From a virus, in IMG/VR virus record IMGVR_UViG_3300007344_000079, positions 1-37,942 of that record: 37,942 bases of DNA, one strand, 5' to 3'. Of this stretch, positions 1 through 7,109 are shown piece by piece (position 1 is the first letter of the stretch; every line of letters starts with the position of its first letter). The notes under the pieces are model-generated. The model was not told the origin of the DNA and did not search any database. It saw only the letters and a program-made list of their open reading frames with translations. Made by a program: the position numbers and the translations under genes.

Positions 1-114
1 AGATTCGCTAAAATACAAGATGCAAATTTGAATGACTTGTTTTATCAAAAAAGATTAAATGAAAAAGTAATAAAGTTAAGAGATGGGTTAAAACAACTAT
101 TAAAAACTAAATAG
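1..114 (+). CDS. 3' end of a small ORF entering from the left edge
   Basis: Frame 1 is open from the first base and stops at 112-114, giving 37 residues rich in Lys, Leu and Asn with no start codon inside the window. The ORF at 37835 leaves the right edge after a whole codon, so joining the ends gives one continuous 73-residue protein. The joined sequence looks like a small helical protein. No family is recognised. The join is an inference; the open frame is directly visible. Confidence 0.6.
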   Translation, partial: RFAKIQDANLNDLFYQKRLNEKVIKLRDGLKQLLKTK

Positions 115-117
115 ATT

Positions 118-291
118 ATGAGTGATAAAAGAGAAATAAAGGAATTATTAAGAATGGATAGTTATATTCAATGTGATGAATGTAAAAGAAAGTCTTTTGG
201 TGGGGATTCAATAAATTCATATTGCAATATGAGGCAACCTAATGGCAAGATTTGTAAGGGCAAATTCAGAAGTAAAGATTTATTAACCTAA
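118..291 (+). CDS. 57-aa Cys-rich (zinc-ribbon-like) protein
   Basis: This short ORF starts at an ATG 3 bases after the preceding stop and stops at 289-291. It has a CxxC pair (C19, C22) and two further cysteines (C36, C46), spaced as in a small zinc ribbon. Lys and Arg dominate the rest. The close spacing suggests translation with its neighbours. No family is recognised and the function is unknown; nucleic acid or protein binding would be usual for such a fold. Confidence 0.5.
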   Translation: MSDKREIKELLRMDSYIQCDECKRKSFGGDSINSYCNMRQPNGKICKGKFRSKDLLT

Positions 292-301
292 TATAAAAAC
301 A

Positions 302-454
302 ATGAGTGAAGCAGAAAAAGAAGTTATTATAAAAATTAATTTAGAGTTGAACGGAGATACTGCAATTAAAATAATGAATTGTTTAAAGGAAAACGAGCCT
401 AAAATATGGCAAGAATTAAGAAGTGAATTAAAACAAATTAAAACAAATAAATGA
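302..454 (+). CDS. 50-aa hypothetical protein
   Basis: The ORF runs from ATG 302 to TGA 452-454. It encodes a charged, probably mostly helical protein with a hydrophobic strand near the N-terminus. It lies 10 bases after the upstream stop, in a run of very small genes all on the same strand. I do not recognise it. The support is position, AT-rich codon use like its neighbours and a clear ATG. Confidence 0.4.
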   Translation: MSEAEKEVIIKINLELNGDTAIKIMNCLKENEPKIWQELRSELKQIKTNK

Positions 455-494
455 TGAGTTAAACAAATAGGTTATAAACAATAAAAAAGAAGTT

Positions 495-689
495 ATGGAA
501 GGGGTTAAAATTATTTACAAAAACAATAAGCCTTACGGAATAAGGGATATTAATGGGTTTTTATTTTTCTTTAGTAATGTGAGTAAATTTGATAATCAAG
601 AAGAAAGATATAGAAAGGAATTAATGCAACAGTTTGAACTTGCAGATTTTTTAAAGTTGAAATTAGAAGAATTTAACCAAACAAGATAA
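495..689 (+). CDS. 64-aa hypothetical protein
   Basis: The ATG at 495 follows an A-rich leader. The product opens with short beta-prone stretches (VKIIYKNNKPYGIRD) and ends in an acidic helix. The opening resembles small phage proteins that begin with a KIIYKN-type strand pair, but I cannot assign a family. It belongs to the small-gene run before the terminase genes. Confidence 0.5.
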   Translation: MEGVKIIYKNNKPYGIRDINGFLFFFSNVSKFDNQEERYRKELMQQFELADFLKLKLEEFNQTR

Positions 690-700
690 ACAATAAGATT

Positions 701-901
701 ATGAAACATTTAGATAGATTAATAATTTACATTATTTATACGACAATATCTGGAGAAATACTTATTCATAAAGTATTAGATATTGCAAAACACCCTTGTA
801 ATATACATTGGAAAATATTATTCCCTTATATTATAATATTTGTAATGCTATTAATTATAACATACAAGAAATATAAAACATTTTCAGATAAAACAGATTA
901 A
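701..901 (+). CDS. 66-aa small membrane protein
   Basis: The product has two hydrophobic stretches, roughly residues 7-25 and 38-56, separated by a short polar loop, and ends in a basic and acidic tail. This predicts a two-pass inner-membrane protein. No family is recognised. It starts 11 bases after the previous stop and is followed closely by another membrane ORF, so the pair may act together. A holin-like or superinfection role would be speculation. Confidence 0.45.
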   Translation: MKHLDRLIIYIIYTTISGEILIHKVLDIAKHPCNIHWKILFPYIIIFVMLLIITYKKYKTFSDKTD

Positions 902-913
902 TAAACAAACAAG

Positions 914-1027
914 ATGAGTGAATGGACTAAATTAAAACTATCTGCTTTGTTTGGAATATTAACAGCTTTAGGAATATTTGCATTTGTAATTAATTTATTA
1001 TATTATTTAAAATTAGTATATTTGTAA
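914..1027 (+). CDS. 37-aa single-span membrane peptide
   Basis: ATG 914 to TAA 1025-1027. After a short polar head (MSEWTKLK) nearly the whole peptide is hydrophobic, predicting one membrane helix. Its last codons overlap the promoter-like TATATTTG before the terminase genes, so part of its 3' end may be conserved for regulation rather than coding. No family is recognised and it may not be expressed. Confidence 0.4.
   Translation: MSEWTKLKLSALFGILTALGIFAFVINLLYYLKLVYL
1017..1024 (+). promoter_or_regulatory. Bacteroidota-type -7 box before the terminase genes
   Basis: TATATTTG matches the Bacteroidota -7 consensus TAnnTTTG and ends 14 bases before the terS ATG. At the expected -33 position there is only a weak TTTA (about 994-997). 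It probably drives the packaging genes, but the weak -33 element lowers certainty. Confidence 0.5.
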
Positions 1028-1038
1028 AAAAAGATATT

Positions 1039-1371
1039 ATGCCAAGTGGTGGAAAAAGAGAAGGTGCAGGGAGACCAAAAGGTTCTCCAAATAAAAGCAC
1101 ACAAGAAATAAGAAACGCTTTTCAGATGTTTGTAGAAAACAATGTAGAGAATTTTGAAGATTGGATTGTGAGAGTTGCAGAAACAAATCCAGCTAAAGCA
1201 ATAGAATTAGTTACTAACTTAGGGGAGTATATACTTCCTAAATTATCAAGAACAGAAGTTAAAGCTGAAATAACAACAGATGAAATAGATTTAAGCAACT
1301 TACCACAAGAAACATTAGATAAACTAATAAATGAGAACGACACTAACGAAACTGAAAGCGGAGAGCTATAA
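1039..1371 (+). CDS. terS: terminase small subunit
   Basis: This 110-residue protein opens with the GGKREGAGRPKGSPNK-type motif seen at the N-terminus of many Bacteroidota phage small terminases. A predominantly helical middle and an acidic C-terminus follow. The small subunit recognises phage DNA and recruits the large subunit for packaging. It lies directly upstream of terL and overlaps it by 41 bases, implying translational coupling. The length is usual for the family. A gene-neighbourhood argument carries much of the call, because the G-R-P-K motif also occurs in other DNA-binding proteins. Confidence 0.75.
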   Translation: MPSGGKREGAGRPKGSPNKSTQEIRNAFQMFVENNVENFEDWIVRVAETNPAKAIELVTNLGEYILPKLSRTEVKAEITTDEIDLSNLPQETLDKLINENDTNETESGEL

Positions 1372-2770
1372 GCGTTCTTTTTATAAATTCAGTTTAGAAG
1401 CGTTTAAAGTTTTACATAATGGTCAGCCACTTGTAGAGAATTGGCATATTGAATATATCTGTAATGAACTTCAAAAAGAAGCAGAGAGAATAGTTAAAAG
1501 AGAACCAAGAAACAAACATCTTTTAATTAATGTACCACCAAGAACTTTAAAGAGTGAATTAGTTAATGTTTTCTTTAGTGTTTATTTATGGATTTTAGAT
1601 GACTCTATACAGTTTATCAGCTCATCTTATTCAGCTTCTTTATCAGTTGGACTATCAGTACAAGCAAGACGTTTAATTTTATCTGATTGGTTTCAAACTC
1701 ACTTTCCACATATACATCTATCAACAGATGAAAAACAAAAGAGTAAGTTTAGCACTCCTAAAGGTGGTTTAAGATATTGTACTTCTACTGGTGGTACTGT
1801 AACTGGTATGGGTGGGGATGTAATAGTGATAGACGACCCACAAAACCCACAATTAGCAAGAAGTGATATAGAAAGAGATAACGCAAACAGATTTTTCAAT
1901 CAAACATTAAGAAGTAGATTAAACGACCCTAAAGTAGGAATGTTTATCGTTATAATGCAAAGACTACACGAAAACGACTTGACTGGAATGTTGTTAAAAG
2001 AAGATGCAGATAATTGGCAACATATATGTTTACCAGCAGAACTAACAGAAAATGTAATTCCAAGCCGTTTAACGAAGTTTTATGATGATGGACTACTATT
2101 TCCACAAAGACTAAGTAAAAGTGTCTTAGATAGCTTTAAAATAGGTTTGGGAAGCTATGGGTATTCTGGACAGTATATGCAATTACCATCTCCAGCAGAC
2201 GGTGGAATGATTAAAAGAGATTGGTTTAACATTATAAACGAATTACCAAAAGACAATAACAACCAACCATTAAAAATGACTTGGGATTTCTTTTTAGATA
2301 CTGCATATACTAATAAAACTTATAATGATGCTACTGCTATGATTGCTGTTTCATATCATAATGAAAAGTTATACATTAAGAAAGTTGAGGCAGTACGTTT
2401 AGAGTTTCCAGAGTTAATTAAAAAGATTACAGAATTTACATCTGAAAACGGTTACACTAATTCAAGTAGAATATTTATAGAGCCTAAAGCAAGTGGTAAG
2501 TCAATAGTTCAACAATTAAAAAGAAATACTGGTTTAAATGTAATTGAAGATAAACCACCAACACAAGATAAAGTTAGTAGAGTAAATTCAGTAAGTGCAA
2601 TTATACAGAGTGGCAGAGTAAACTTATTAGACGGTAGATATATTGATAGCTTTTTAAATGAGTGTGCTTCTTTTCCTAATGGCAATCACGATGACCAAGT
2701 AGATGTATTAGTAATGGCTATTGATAAATACACAGCAAGAAGAAAAAATATTAAAGCATTTGCAATATAA
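1331..2770 (+). CDS. terL: terminase large subunit (packaging ATPase and nuclease)
   Basis: The 479-residue length is normal for a TerL. The ATPase half has a Walker-A-like VPPRTLKS (residues 68-75), a Walker B strand VIVIDD ending at D168-D169, and a coupling motif MQRLHENDLTG (209-219). The RNase H-like nuclease half has acidic residues at LDTAY (D323), IFIEPKASG (E384) and HDDQVD (D454-D455). TerL pumps DNA into the prohead at the portal vertex and cuts the concatemer. The ATG at 1331 lies inside terS. A shorter start is possible, but the region before W38 (NWHIEY) matches the usual TerL N-terminal segment. Confidence 0.95.
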   Translation: MRTTLTKLKAESYKRSFYKFSLEAFKVLHNGQPLVENWHIEYICNELQKEAERIVKREPRNKHLLINVPPRTLKSELVNVFFSVYLWILDDSIQFISSSYSASLSVGLSVQARRLILSDWFQTHFPHIHLSTDEKQKSKFSTPKGGLRYCTSTGGTVTGMGGDVIVIDDPQNPQLARSDIERDNANRFFNQTLRSRLNDPKVGMFIVIMQRLHENDLTGMLLKEDADNWQHICLPAELTENVIPSRLTKFYDDGLLFPQRLSKSVLDSFKIGLGSYGYSGQYMQLPSPADGGMIKRDWFNIINELPKDNNNQPLKMTWDFFLDTAYTNKTYNDATAMIAVSYHNEKLYIKKVEAVRLEFPELIKKITEFTSENGYTNSSRIFIEPKASGKSIVQQLKRNTGLNVIEDKPPTQDKVSRVNSVSAIIQSGRVNLLDGRYIDSFLNECASFPNGNHDDQVDVLVMAIDKYTARRKNIKAFAI

Positions 2771-2775
2771 TTTTG
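2768..2775 (+). promoter_or_regulatory. possible -7 box overlapping the terL stop
   Basis: TAATTTTG fits TAnnTTTG and includes the terL stop codon. No convincing -33 TTTG lies 19-21 bases upstream. It could start a transcript for the 2818 and 2888 genes, or be chance in AT-rich DNA. Confidence 0.3.
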
Positions 2776-2817
2776 TAGTTACATTTTTATTTATTAATAT
2801 TACAAAAAATATAAGTT

Positions 2818-2891
2818 ATGAAAAAGTACACAGAAGAAGAAGTAATAGAATATTTAAAGAATTAGGTTATAAAATTAAGATAGTAGAATGA
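2818..2891 (+). pseudogene. 24-codon gene interrupted by a -1 shift at T TTA AAG
   Basis: From ATG 2818 the zero frame stops at 2863-2865 after 15 codons. The -1 frame continues after the heptamer T TTA AAG (2853-2859), which sits in the correct zero-frame phase for a slippery site. It ends at TGA 2889-2891, overlapping the next gene's ATG as ATGA. The shifted product would be MKKYTEEEVIEYLK followed by ELGYKIKIVE. Either a base was lost from the A run and the gene is broken, or slippage is programmed. The coupled stop suggests the shifted frame is the functional or ancestral one. Confidence 0.45.
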
Positions 2892-3592
2892 TTAGCTTAG
2901 TAATAGAAAACAAAACTTATAAAATACCAAACGGATATAAAGATATAACACTTGGTAAGTTTAAAGCAGTACAAAGATTTTTAGACTCAGACTATAACAA
3001 AGAAATAGTAGAGAAAATAATCGAGGGTAAAGTAAAGAAAGATATTAAAGCCTTAGAGTTTTATATTGACTTTATAAACTATATTACTGGAATACCAACA
3101 AAACTATTAAGAAAGTGCCACCCATACGGTAAAGATAGCTTACAAGAGTCTTTTGAAGCATTAAGTTTCTTATTGTTTATGCCTAAGATAGATGAACCTA
3201 AACCAGCTTACAGAATTAAAGATTATTACTTTATAGATAAATTAGACTATGCAAACGCTATAATGAAAGATAATGATTTTATAGAGTATATGGAGTCAAG
3301 CGTTGTTAATTTAGCTTTTAATGACTTATCAAAAGGAGTAGCAAGATATGAGCAGTTAAACAATTTACTTGCTGTTATGTACAGACCTAAAGTAAAGAAG
3401 TATATCTGGTCTAAACCTAAAATAGAAGAATATGACGGAGATACTGCAATGCAAAGAGCTAAAGAGTTTGATGATATAGATATGGAAACAGTTTTTAATT
3501 GTCTATTTTTTTTTACTCAGTTGAAAGCAAAATCACTAAAAAATATAAATCTATCTTTAGAAAAGGAACTGGGAAAGGTTCGAAAAGACTAA
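2888..3592 (+). CDS. tail assembly chaperone-like protein, short (G-type) product
   Basis: A 234-residue protein. Its opening (IENKTYKIPNGYKDITLGKF) resembles N-termini of phage tail or baseplate assembly chaperones, followed by a long helical body. Near its 3' end, a run of nine T (3506-3514) and A AAA AAT (3538-3544) lie in slippery phase, and the -1 frame stays open to 3780. A G/GT chaperone pair made by -1 frameshifting is a hallmark of siphophage tails. The usual position is just upstream of the tape measure gene, whereas here it is next to terL. The family call rests on architecture more than on sequence recognition. Confidence 0.55.
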   Translation: MISLVIENKTYKIPNGYKDITLGKFKAVQRFLDSDYNKEIVEKIIEGKVKKDIKALEFYIDFINYITGIPTKLLRKCHPYGKDSLQESFEALSFLLFMPKIDEPKPAYRIKDYYFIDKLDYANAIMKDNDFIEYMESSVVNLAFNDLSKGVARYEQLNNLLAVMYRPKVKKYIWSKPKIEEYDGDTAMQRAKEFDDIDMETVFNCLFFFTQLKAKSLKNINLSLEKELGKVRKD

Positions 3593-3780
3593 AAGGATTA
3601 CATTGGCATATAATGAGGTATGATATTGCTGAAAGTGGTGTTTTTAATAAACAAGGATTAACGCCTTATGATAGTGTTGGATATGAACCTTTACACAATG
3701 TATTAAGATACGCTAATACAAGAGCAGAACAAATGTATCAACGTAATGAAGATGCAAAAAATAATAAAAGAAAAAAATAA
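3499..3780 (+). CDS. -1 frameshift extension of the tail chaperone (GT-type tail)
   Basis: This frame overlaps the end of the preceding gene and has only a TTG (3499) as initiator, so independent translation is less likely than entry by a -1 slip at the T9 run or A AAA AAT site. The fusion would be 297 residues. The extension is basic at first (Lys/Arg-rich), contains LTPYDSVGYEPLHNVLRYAN and ends in a Lys/Asn tail. In lambda-like systems the T part binds the tape measure protein. The stop at 3778-3780 overlaps the next ATG as TAATG. Confidence 0.55.
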   Translation: MSIFFYSVESKITKKYKSIFRKGTGKGSKRLKGLHWHIMRYDIAESGVFNKQGLTPYDSVGYEPLHNVLRYANTRAEQMYQRNEDAKNNKRKK

Positions 3781-4169
3781 TGGAAGCAAAAGAATTAAGG
3801 ATAGGGAATTTAATCAAGTATAAAAAGGGACATTTATCAAAAGTTAAATCTTTAGATAGTGATAATAGTTTGATGGTTGAAGGATTTGAAGATAATTATA
3901 TTAACGGTTATTATGATGTTTGTAATTTTGAACCAATACCACTAACAGAAGAATGGTTAATTAAGTTTGGGTTAAAAGAACATTCTAAATGGATATGGAG
4001 AATACCATTAAAAGGCAATATGTTTTTAATCTATGATGTAGGAACTAAAAGCGTTGAAATTGGAATTAATGATAGTAGAACGGGTATTGCTTTTAAATGT
4101 GAATATCCTCACCAACTCCAAAACCTTTACTTTGCATTAACAGGAGAAGAACTAACAATAAAAGAATAA
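3780..4169 (+). CDS. 129-aa conserved phage protein of unknown function
   Basis: The ATG overlaps the previous stop (TAATG). The sequence pattern, ELRIGNLIKYKKG at the start, PIPLTEEWLIKFGL in the middle and HQLQNLYFALTGEEL near the end, is one I recognise as common in Bacteroidota phages and prophages without an assigned role. It probably has an SH3-like beta start followed by an alpha/beta part. It marks the start of the accessory cassette rather than the tail module. Confidence 0.65.
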   Translation: MEAKELRIGNLIKYKKGHLSKVKSLDSDNSLMVEGFEDNYINGYYDVCNFEPIPLTEEWLIKFGLKEHSKWIWRIPLKGNMFLIYDVGTKSVEIGINDSRTGIAFKCEYPHQLQNLYFALTGEELTIKE

Positions 4170-4172
4170 TAT

Positions 4173-5027
4173 ATGAGTATTAAAATACTAATAGGAACTG
4201 TTACAGCACAAAATAAAGATTACTGCTGGAAAGATTTTAAAAAACAATTACTTGGATTACAGAAATTAGGACACGATGTTTTAATAGTTGATAACTCAGA
4301 TACAATAGTTAATAGACCACCGTTTAAGACTATTCATTACACTAAAGGAACTTTGTTGAGGAAAAAGTTCGATTTGATAAACAAACAGCAAAAATCAAAA
4401 GACAATTATCTTACAATAGTTACTAAAGACTGTATGAATATTATAAGAGATGAGTTTCTTAAAGGAGATTATACCCATTTATTTATATTAGAGTCTGATG
4501 TATTTTTAGATAAGGATTTTAAGTCTTTAGATAGACTAATAGAGCTTAATGCTGATGTTGCTAACTTTACTTATCCGATGAAGTTAACACGTAATAAAGG
4601 AGCTTTATCTTTATGTGTTCAATCAACAAACGCTAAAGGAGAAGCAAAGATGATAACACCAGACGAAAGTAAGACATTGTTAAATCAAGGTGTTAAAGTT
4701 TTAAATGTAGATGTACATAATGATAAGACGTTAACTCATTGTGGTTATGGTTGTACATTAGTAAAGCGTAGAGTATTAGAGGCTATTGATTTTAAAGCAG
4801 TAAGAACTTCTAATGGTGTTACCCCTTTTCCAGATAGTGTATTTCATTATGACGTTAATAAAGGCAATTTTTATAATGTTTTAGATACCGATTATATTCC
4901 TTATCATTGCAATATAAACAATGAAACAGAGAACTATATGAAGATAACCCAAATTAGAAACAATACAACAAGGAGACAAAGACGTGAACAAGATAAGATT
5001 AATAAGAAAATACAAAAAAGAGGGTAG
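4173..5027 (+). CDS. glycosyltransferase-like protein (GT-A fold)
   Basis: A 284-residue protein. It opens with a hydrophobic beta strand (IKILIGTVTA) and a second strand DVLIVDNSD like GT2-type nucleotide-sugar binding, and carries LFILESDVFLD around residues 105-115 as a likely DxD-type metal site. A later HCGYGCTLVKRRVLE segment fits the acceptor-side loop of such enzymes. It would transfer a sugar from a nucleotide donor. The C-terminus is very basic. The next gene overlaps its end by 44 bases. Donor and acceptor cannot be told from sequence. Confidence 0.65.
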   Translation: MSIKILIGTVTAQNKDYCWKDFKKQLLGLQKLGHDVLIVDNSDTIVNRPPFKTIHYTKGTLLRKKFDLINKQQKSKDNYLTIVTKDCMNIIRDEFLKGDYTHLFILESDVFLDKDFKSLDRLIELNADVANFTYPMKLTRNKGALSLCVQSTNAKGEAKMITPDESKTLLNQGVKVLNVDVHNDKTLTHCGYGCTLVKRRVLEAIDFKAVRTSNGVTPFPDSVFHYDVNKGNFYNVLDTDYIPYHCNINNETENYMKITQIRNNTTRRQRREQDKINKKIQKRG

Positions 5028-5256
5028 AGTTTTATTAGTTAGTTCTAACAGATATTATGATTGTTATTTCATTTCTAATAATAAAAGCTATAAGAAGCTA
5101 CTTGAAGAATTACAGATTAAATTAATAGGCTTAGATGTAGCAGAATGTGAACATCAAGACTTAACTGTACTTTTAGAAACTAAACACGCTAATAAATTAA
5201 TTGCTGATTTGTTTGAGTTGGCAAATGTAGTAAGATGTAAAATGATTAAGGTATGA
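4984..5256 (+). CDS. 90-aa hypothetical protein in the glycan cassette
   Basis: The likely start is GTG 4984, inside the 3' end of the preceding glycosyltransferase, and the stop overlaps the next ATG. The sequence is alpha/beta-like with a basic N-terminus and alternating strands and helices. No family is recognised. Tight overlap on both sides says it is translated with the two sugar-transfer genes. Initiation at an internal ATG would leave little protein, so GTG is preferred. Confidence 0.5.
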   Translation: MNKIRLIRKYKKEGRVLLVSSNRYYDCYFISNNKSYKKLLEELQIKLIGLDVAECEHQDLTVLLETKHANKLIADLFELANVVRCKMIKV

Positions 5257-5879
5257 AGAAAGTTTGTGTAGTACCAATATTCGGAGATTATGACAATCTA
5301 AAAGAGCCTACATTTATTAACGATGATTGGAAGTATATCTGTATATCTGATAAACACCATAAGTCTAATGTATGGAAAACTAAGATATTTAAAAACGATA
5401 CATTAACTAACAAACAAAAAAGTGGTTATGTATTAACTCAGCTTCATAGACTTTTAGATTATGATGTTGCTATTGTAGTCGGTGGACAAATACAAATCAA
5501 CACAGACTTAAATAAGTATATCTTTGATGAAGACTTTGTTAGCTTAGACCACCCAAGTAGAAACTGTATTTATAAAGAAGCTCAAGCGTGTATCTTATTA
5601 GACAAAGACAATCCAAAGGTTATAGCTAAACAGATGTATAAGTATTTAGAAGAAGGCTATCCAGTTAATAATGGAATGATACAAACTGGCATAACAATTA
5701 GAAAAGATAATAATTTAATTCGTACTTTTATGAATAGGTGGTGGTATGAGATACAGACGTATTCACAGAGAGACCAATTAAGCTTTAACTATGTGAAGCA
5801 TCAAATACCAATATCACATAGAGAGTTAAGTAGTAATTTATTAAATAAAGAATTTAAACTAAATAAACATAATGGGTGA
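5253..5879 (+). CDS. DUF616 / TOD1-MUCI70-like glycosyltransferase
   Basis: A 208-residue protein with the order of motifs I associate with DUF616: WKYICISDK, an HRLLDYDVAIVVGGQIQI strand, HPSRNCIYKEAQACI, EGYPVNNGMIQTGITIRK and a C-terminal FMNRWWYEIQTYSQRDQLSFNYV. Family members are GT-A-like glycosyltransferases. The strand that usually reads W-[IV]-D-G/S before N/Q-I reads VVGG here, so a normally acidic position appears to be Gly. The gene overlaps both neighbours by a few bases. Confidence 0.75.
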   Translation: MKKVCVVPIFGDYDNLKEPTFINDDWKYICISDKHHKSNVWKTKIFKNDTLTNKQKSGYVLTQLHRLLDYDVAIVVGGQIQINTDLNKYIFDEDFVSLDHPSRNCIYKEAQACILLDKDNPKVIAKQMYKYLEEGYPVNNGMIQTGITIRKDNNLIRTFMNRWWYEIQTYSQRDQLSFNYVKHQIPISHRELSSNLLNKEFKLNKHNG

Positions 5880-6027
5880 GATAAAAGAGTTATTAATTAA
5901 GAATGGTTGGATTGAAACGAATAACATAAAACCAACATTTAAAAAGGACGATGTATTTATAAGGGTTGAGGTGTGGGGCGTAACAGATAAAGGTGGTTGT
6001 ACAAAAGTAATTGATTTAACTAAATAA
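5872..6027 (+). CDS. 51-aa hypothetical protein
   Basis: ATG 5872 lies within the last codons of the DUF616 gene, and the stop is TAA 6025-6027. The product starts with a short helix (MGEIKELLIKNGW), then beta-prone segments DVFIRVEVWGV and TKVIDLTK. The pattern of a short helix ending in NGW then a beta sheet recurs in tiny Bacteroidota phage proteins, but no function is known. Too short for most ORF searches. Confidence 0.5.
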   Translation: MGEIKELLIKNGWIETNNIKPTFKKDDVFIRVEVWGVTDKGGCTKVIDLTK

Positions 6028-6038
6028 ACATAAGTAAT

Positions 6039-6212
6039 ATGAAAAAAGGAATAATATTTATAATGATTGCAGTAGCTCTTTTTTATGGGTTGACGTATTT
6101 AATGACTGAACTATCATTTGATTACTGGTGGCATTTTCCCACATATGTAGTTGGTGGTGTTTTAATGATATTATTTATTGTAATTGGGTGTTATAATATT
6201 TTATCAAAATGA
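6039..6212 (+). CDS. 57-aa two-span membrane protein
   Basis: ATG 6039 to TGA 6210-6212, the stop overlapping the next ATG as ATGA. Two hydrophobic helices (about residues 4-22 and 37-54) flank a short loop with FDYWWHFP. It is a predicted inner-membrane protein. Its place between two sugar-transfer genes could point to lipid-linked glycan handling, but no homology supports that. Confidence 0.5.
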   Translation: MKKGIIFIMIAVALFYGLTYLMTELSFDYWWHFPTYVVGGVLMILFIVIGCYNILSK

Positions 6213-6934
6213 AAATAACAATAGTGACAGCAATATGGCAACGTCCCGAAGTTTGGGATATGTTTAAACAAGGTGTAAGACGTTTAAGAAACCAATACAA
6301 CGATGTTGATGTTCAAGTCTGTGTTAGTGGTTCAGAGGGTGGAGCCTCTCAAAACAGATGTAAAGAAAAGTGGATTCACTATGTTGAAATAGAAAACAAT
6401 CCTTTAGGTAGAAAGATGAACGCTGCATTAACATTAGCAAAACAAACTAATGCAGATTATTATTTGTTAATGGGTAGTGATGATATTATCTGCAATAACT
6501 TATTTGATTTATATTTAGATTATATTGAGCAAGAGATTGACTACATTTATTTAATGGACGGGTACTTCTTTGACACAACAACTAAGCGTTCTTTATATTG
6601 GGGTGGTTATGCTGATAAATTAAACTTAGGCAGACCACTTGGAGCAGGTAGAATGTTAAGTAAAAGATTAGTAGAGAAAATGGATTATAAGTGTTGGTAT
6701 GATGTTAAACTAAGTGGATTATTAGACCAAGCAATGGATGAGAAGTTGGCAGAGATTGATTATACTAAGCAAGAAATATATTGCAGAGATAACGATTGTA
6801 TGTTGTTAGATATTAAGAGCAGTACTAATATGACAAAGTTTGCTAAATGGAATAATACAGAGTTTATACATACTGATATTATTAAAAATTATTTACCTAT
6901 ATTTGAATTTAATAAAATATATTATGTCAAATAA
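6209..6934 (+). CDS. glycosyltransferase family 2-like protein
   Basis: A 241-residue protein. It starts with the strand KITIVTAIWQRPE, has NNPLGRKMNAALTLAKQ typical of the helix before the DxD strand in GT-A enzymes, and then YYLLMGSDDI (about residues 84-93) with an SDD metal-binding motif. The WGGYADKL and LGAGRMLSKRLVEKM stretches fit the acceptor loop region. It probably transfers a sugar or decorates a surface structure. It is coupled to the upstream membrane gene by ATGA and overlaps the next gene. Confidence 0.75.
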   Translation: MKITIVTAIWQRPEVWDMFKQGVRRLRNQYNDVDVQVCVSGSEGGASQNRCKEKWIHYVEIENNPLGRKMNAALTLAKQTNADYYLLMGSDDIICNNLFDLYLDYIEQEIDYIYLMDGYFFDTTTKRSLYWGGYADKLNLGRPLGAGRMLSKRLVEKMDYKCWYDVKLSGLLDQAMDEKLAEIDYTKQEIYCRDNDCMLLDIKSSTNMTKFAKWNNTEFIHTDIIKNYLPIFEFNKIYYVK

Positions 6935-7109
6935 AACAAAAGTGTATTTAGTAAGTGAAAAAGAGCCTTCATTCAACACAATAATTGAGGCTAAGAAAGG
7001 AGTAAAAGGAAAATGGGAAAAGGTTAAAAGAACTTATCAAGGAGATAAACCCGAATACAATTTTCCTAAAGAAGATAACGGATTTACTCATTGGAGGTAT
7101 TTATTATGA
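6924..7109 (+). CDS. 61-aa hypothetical protein
   Basis: I place the start at ATG 6924, because an upstream in-frame start would overlap the glycosyltransferase by about 95 bases and add an unlikely hydrophobic head. The protein is basic and ends in GFTHWRYLL, faintly like the THW-x-PL ending of DUF551 proteins. Its stop overlaps the next start as ATGA. Function unknown. Confidence 0.5.
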   Translation: MSNKTKVYLVSEKEPSFNTIIEAKKGVKGKWEKVKRTYQGDKPEYNFPKEDNGFTHWRYLL

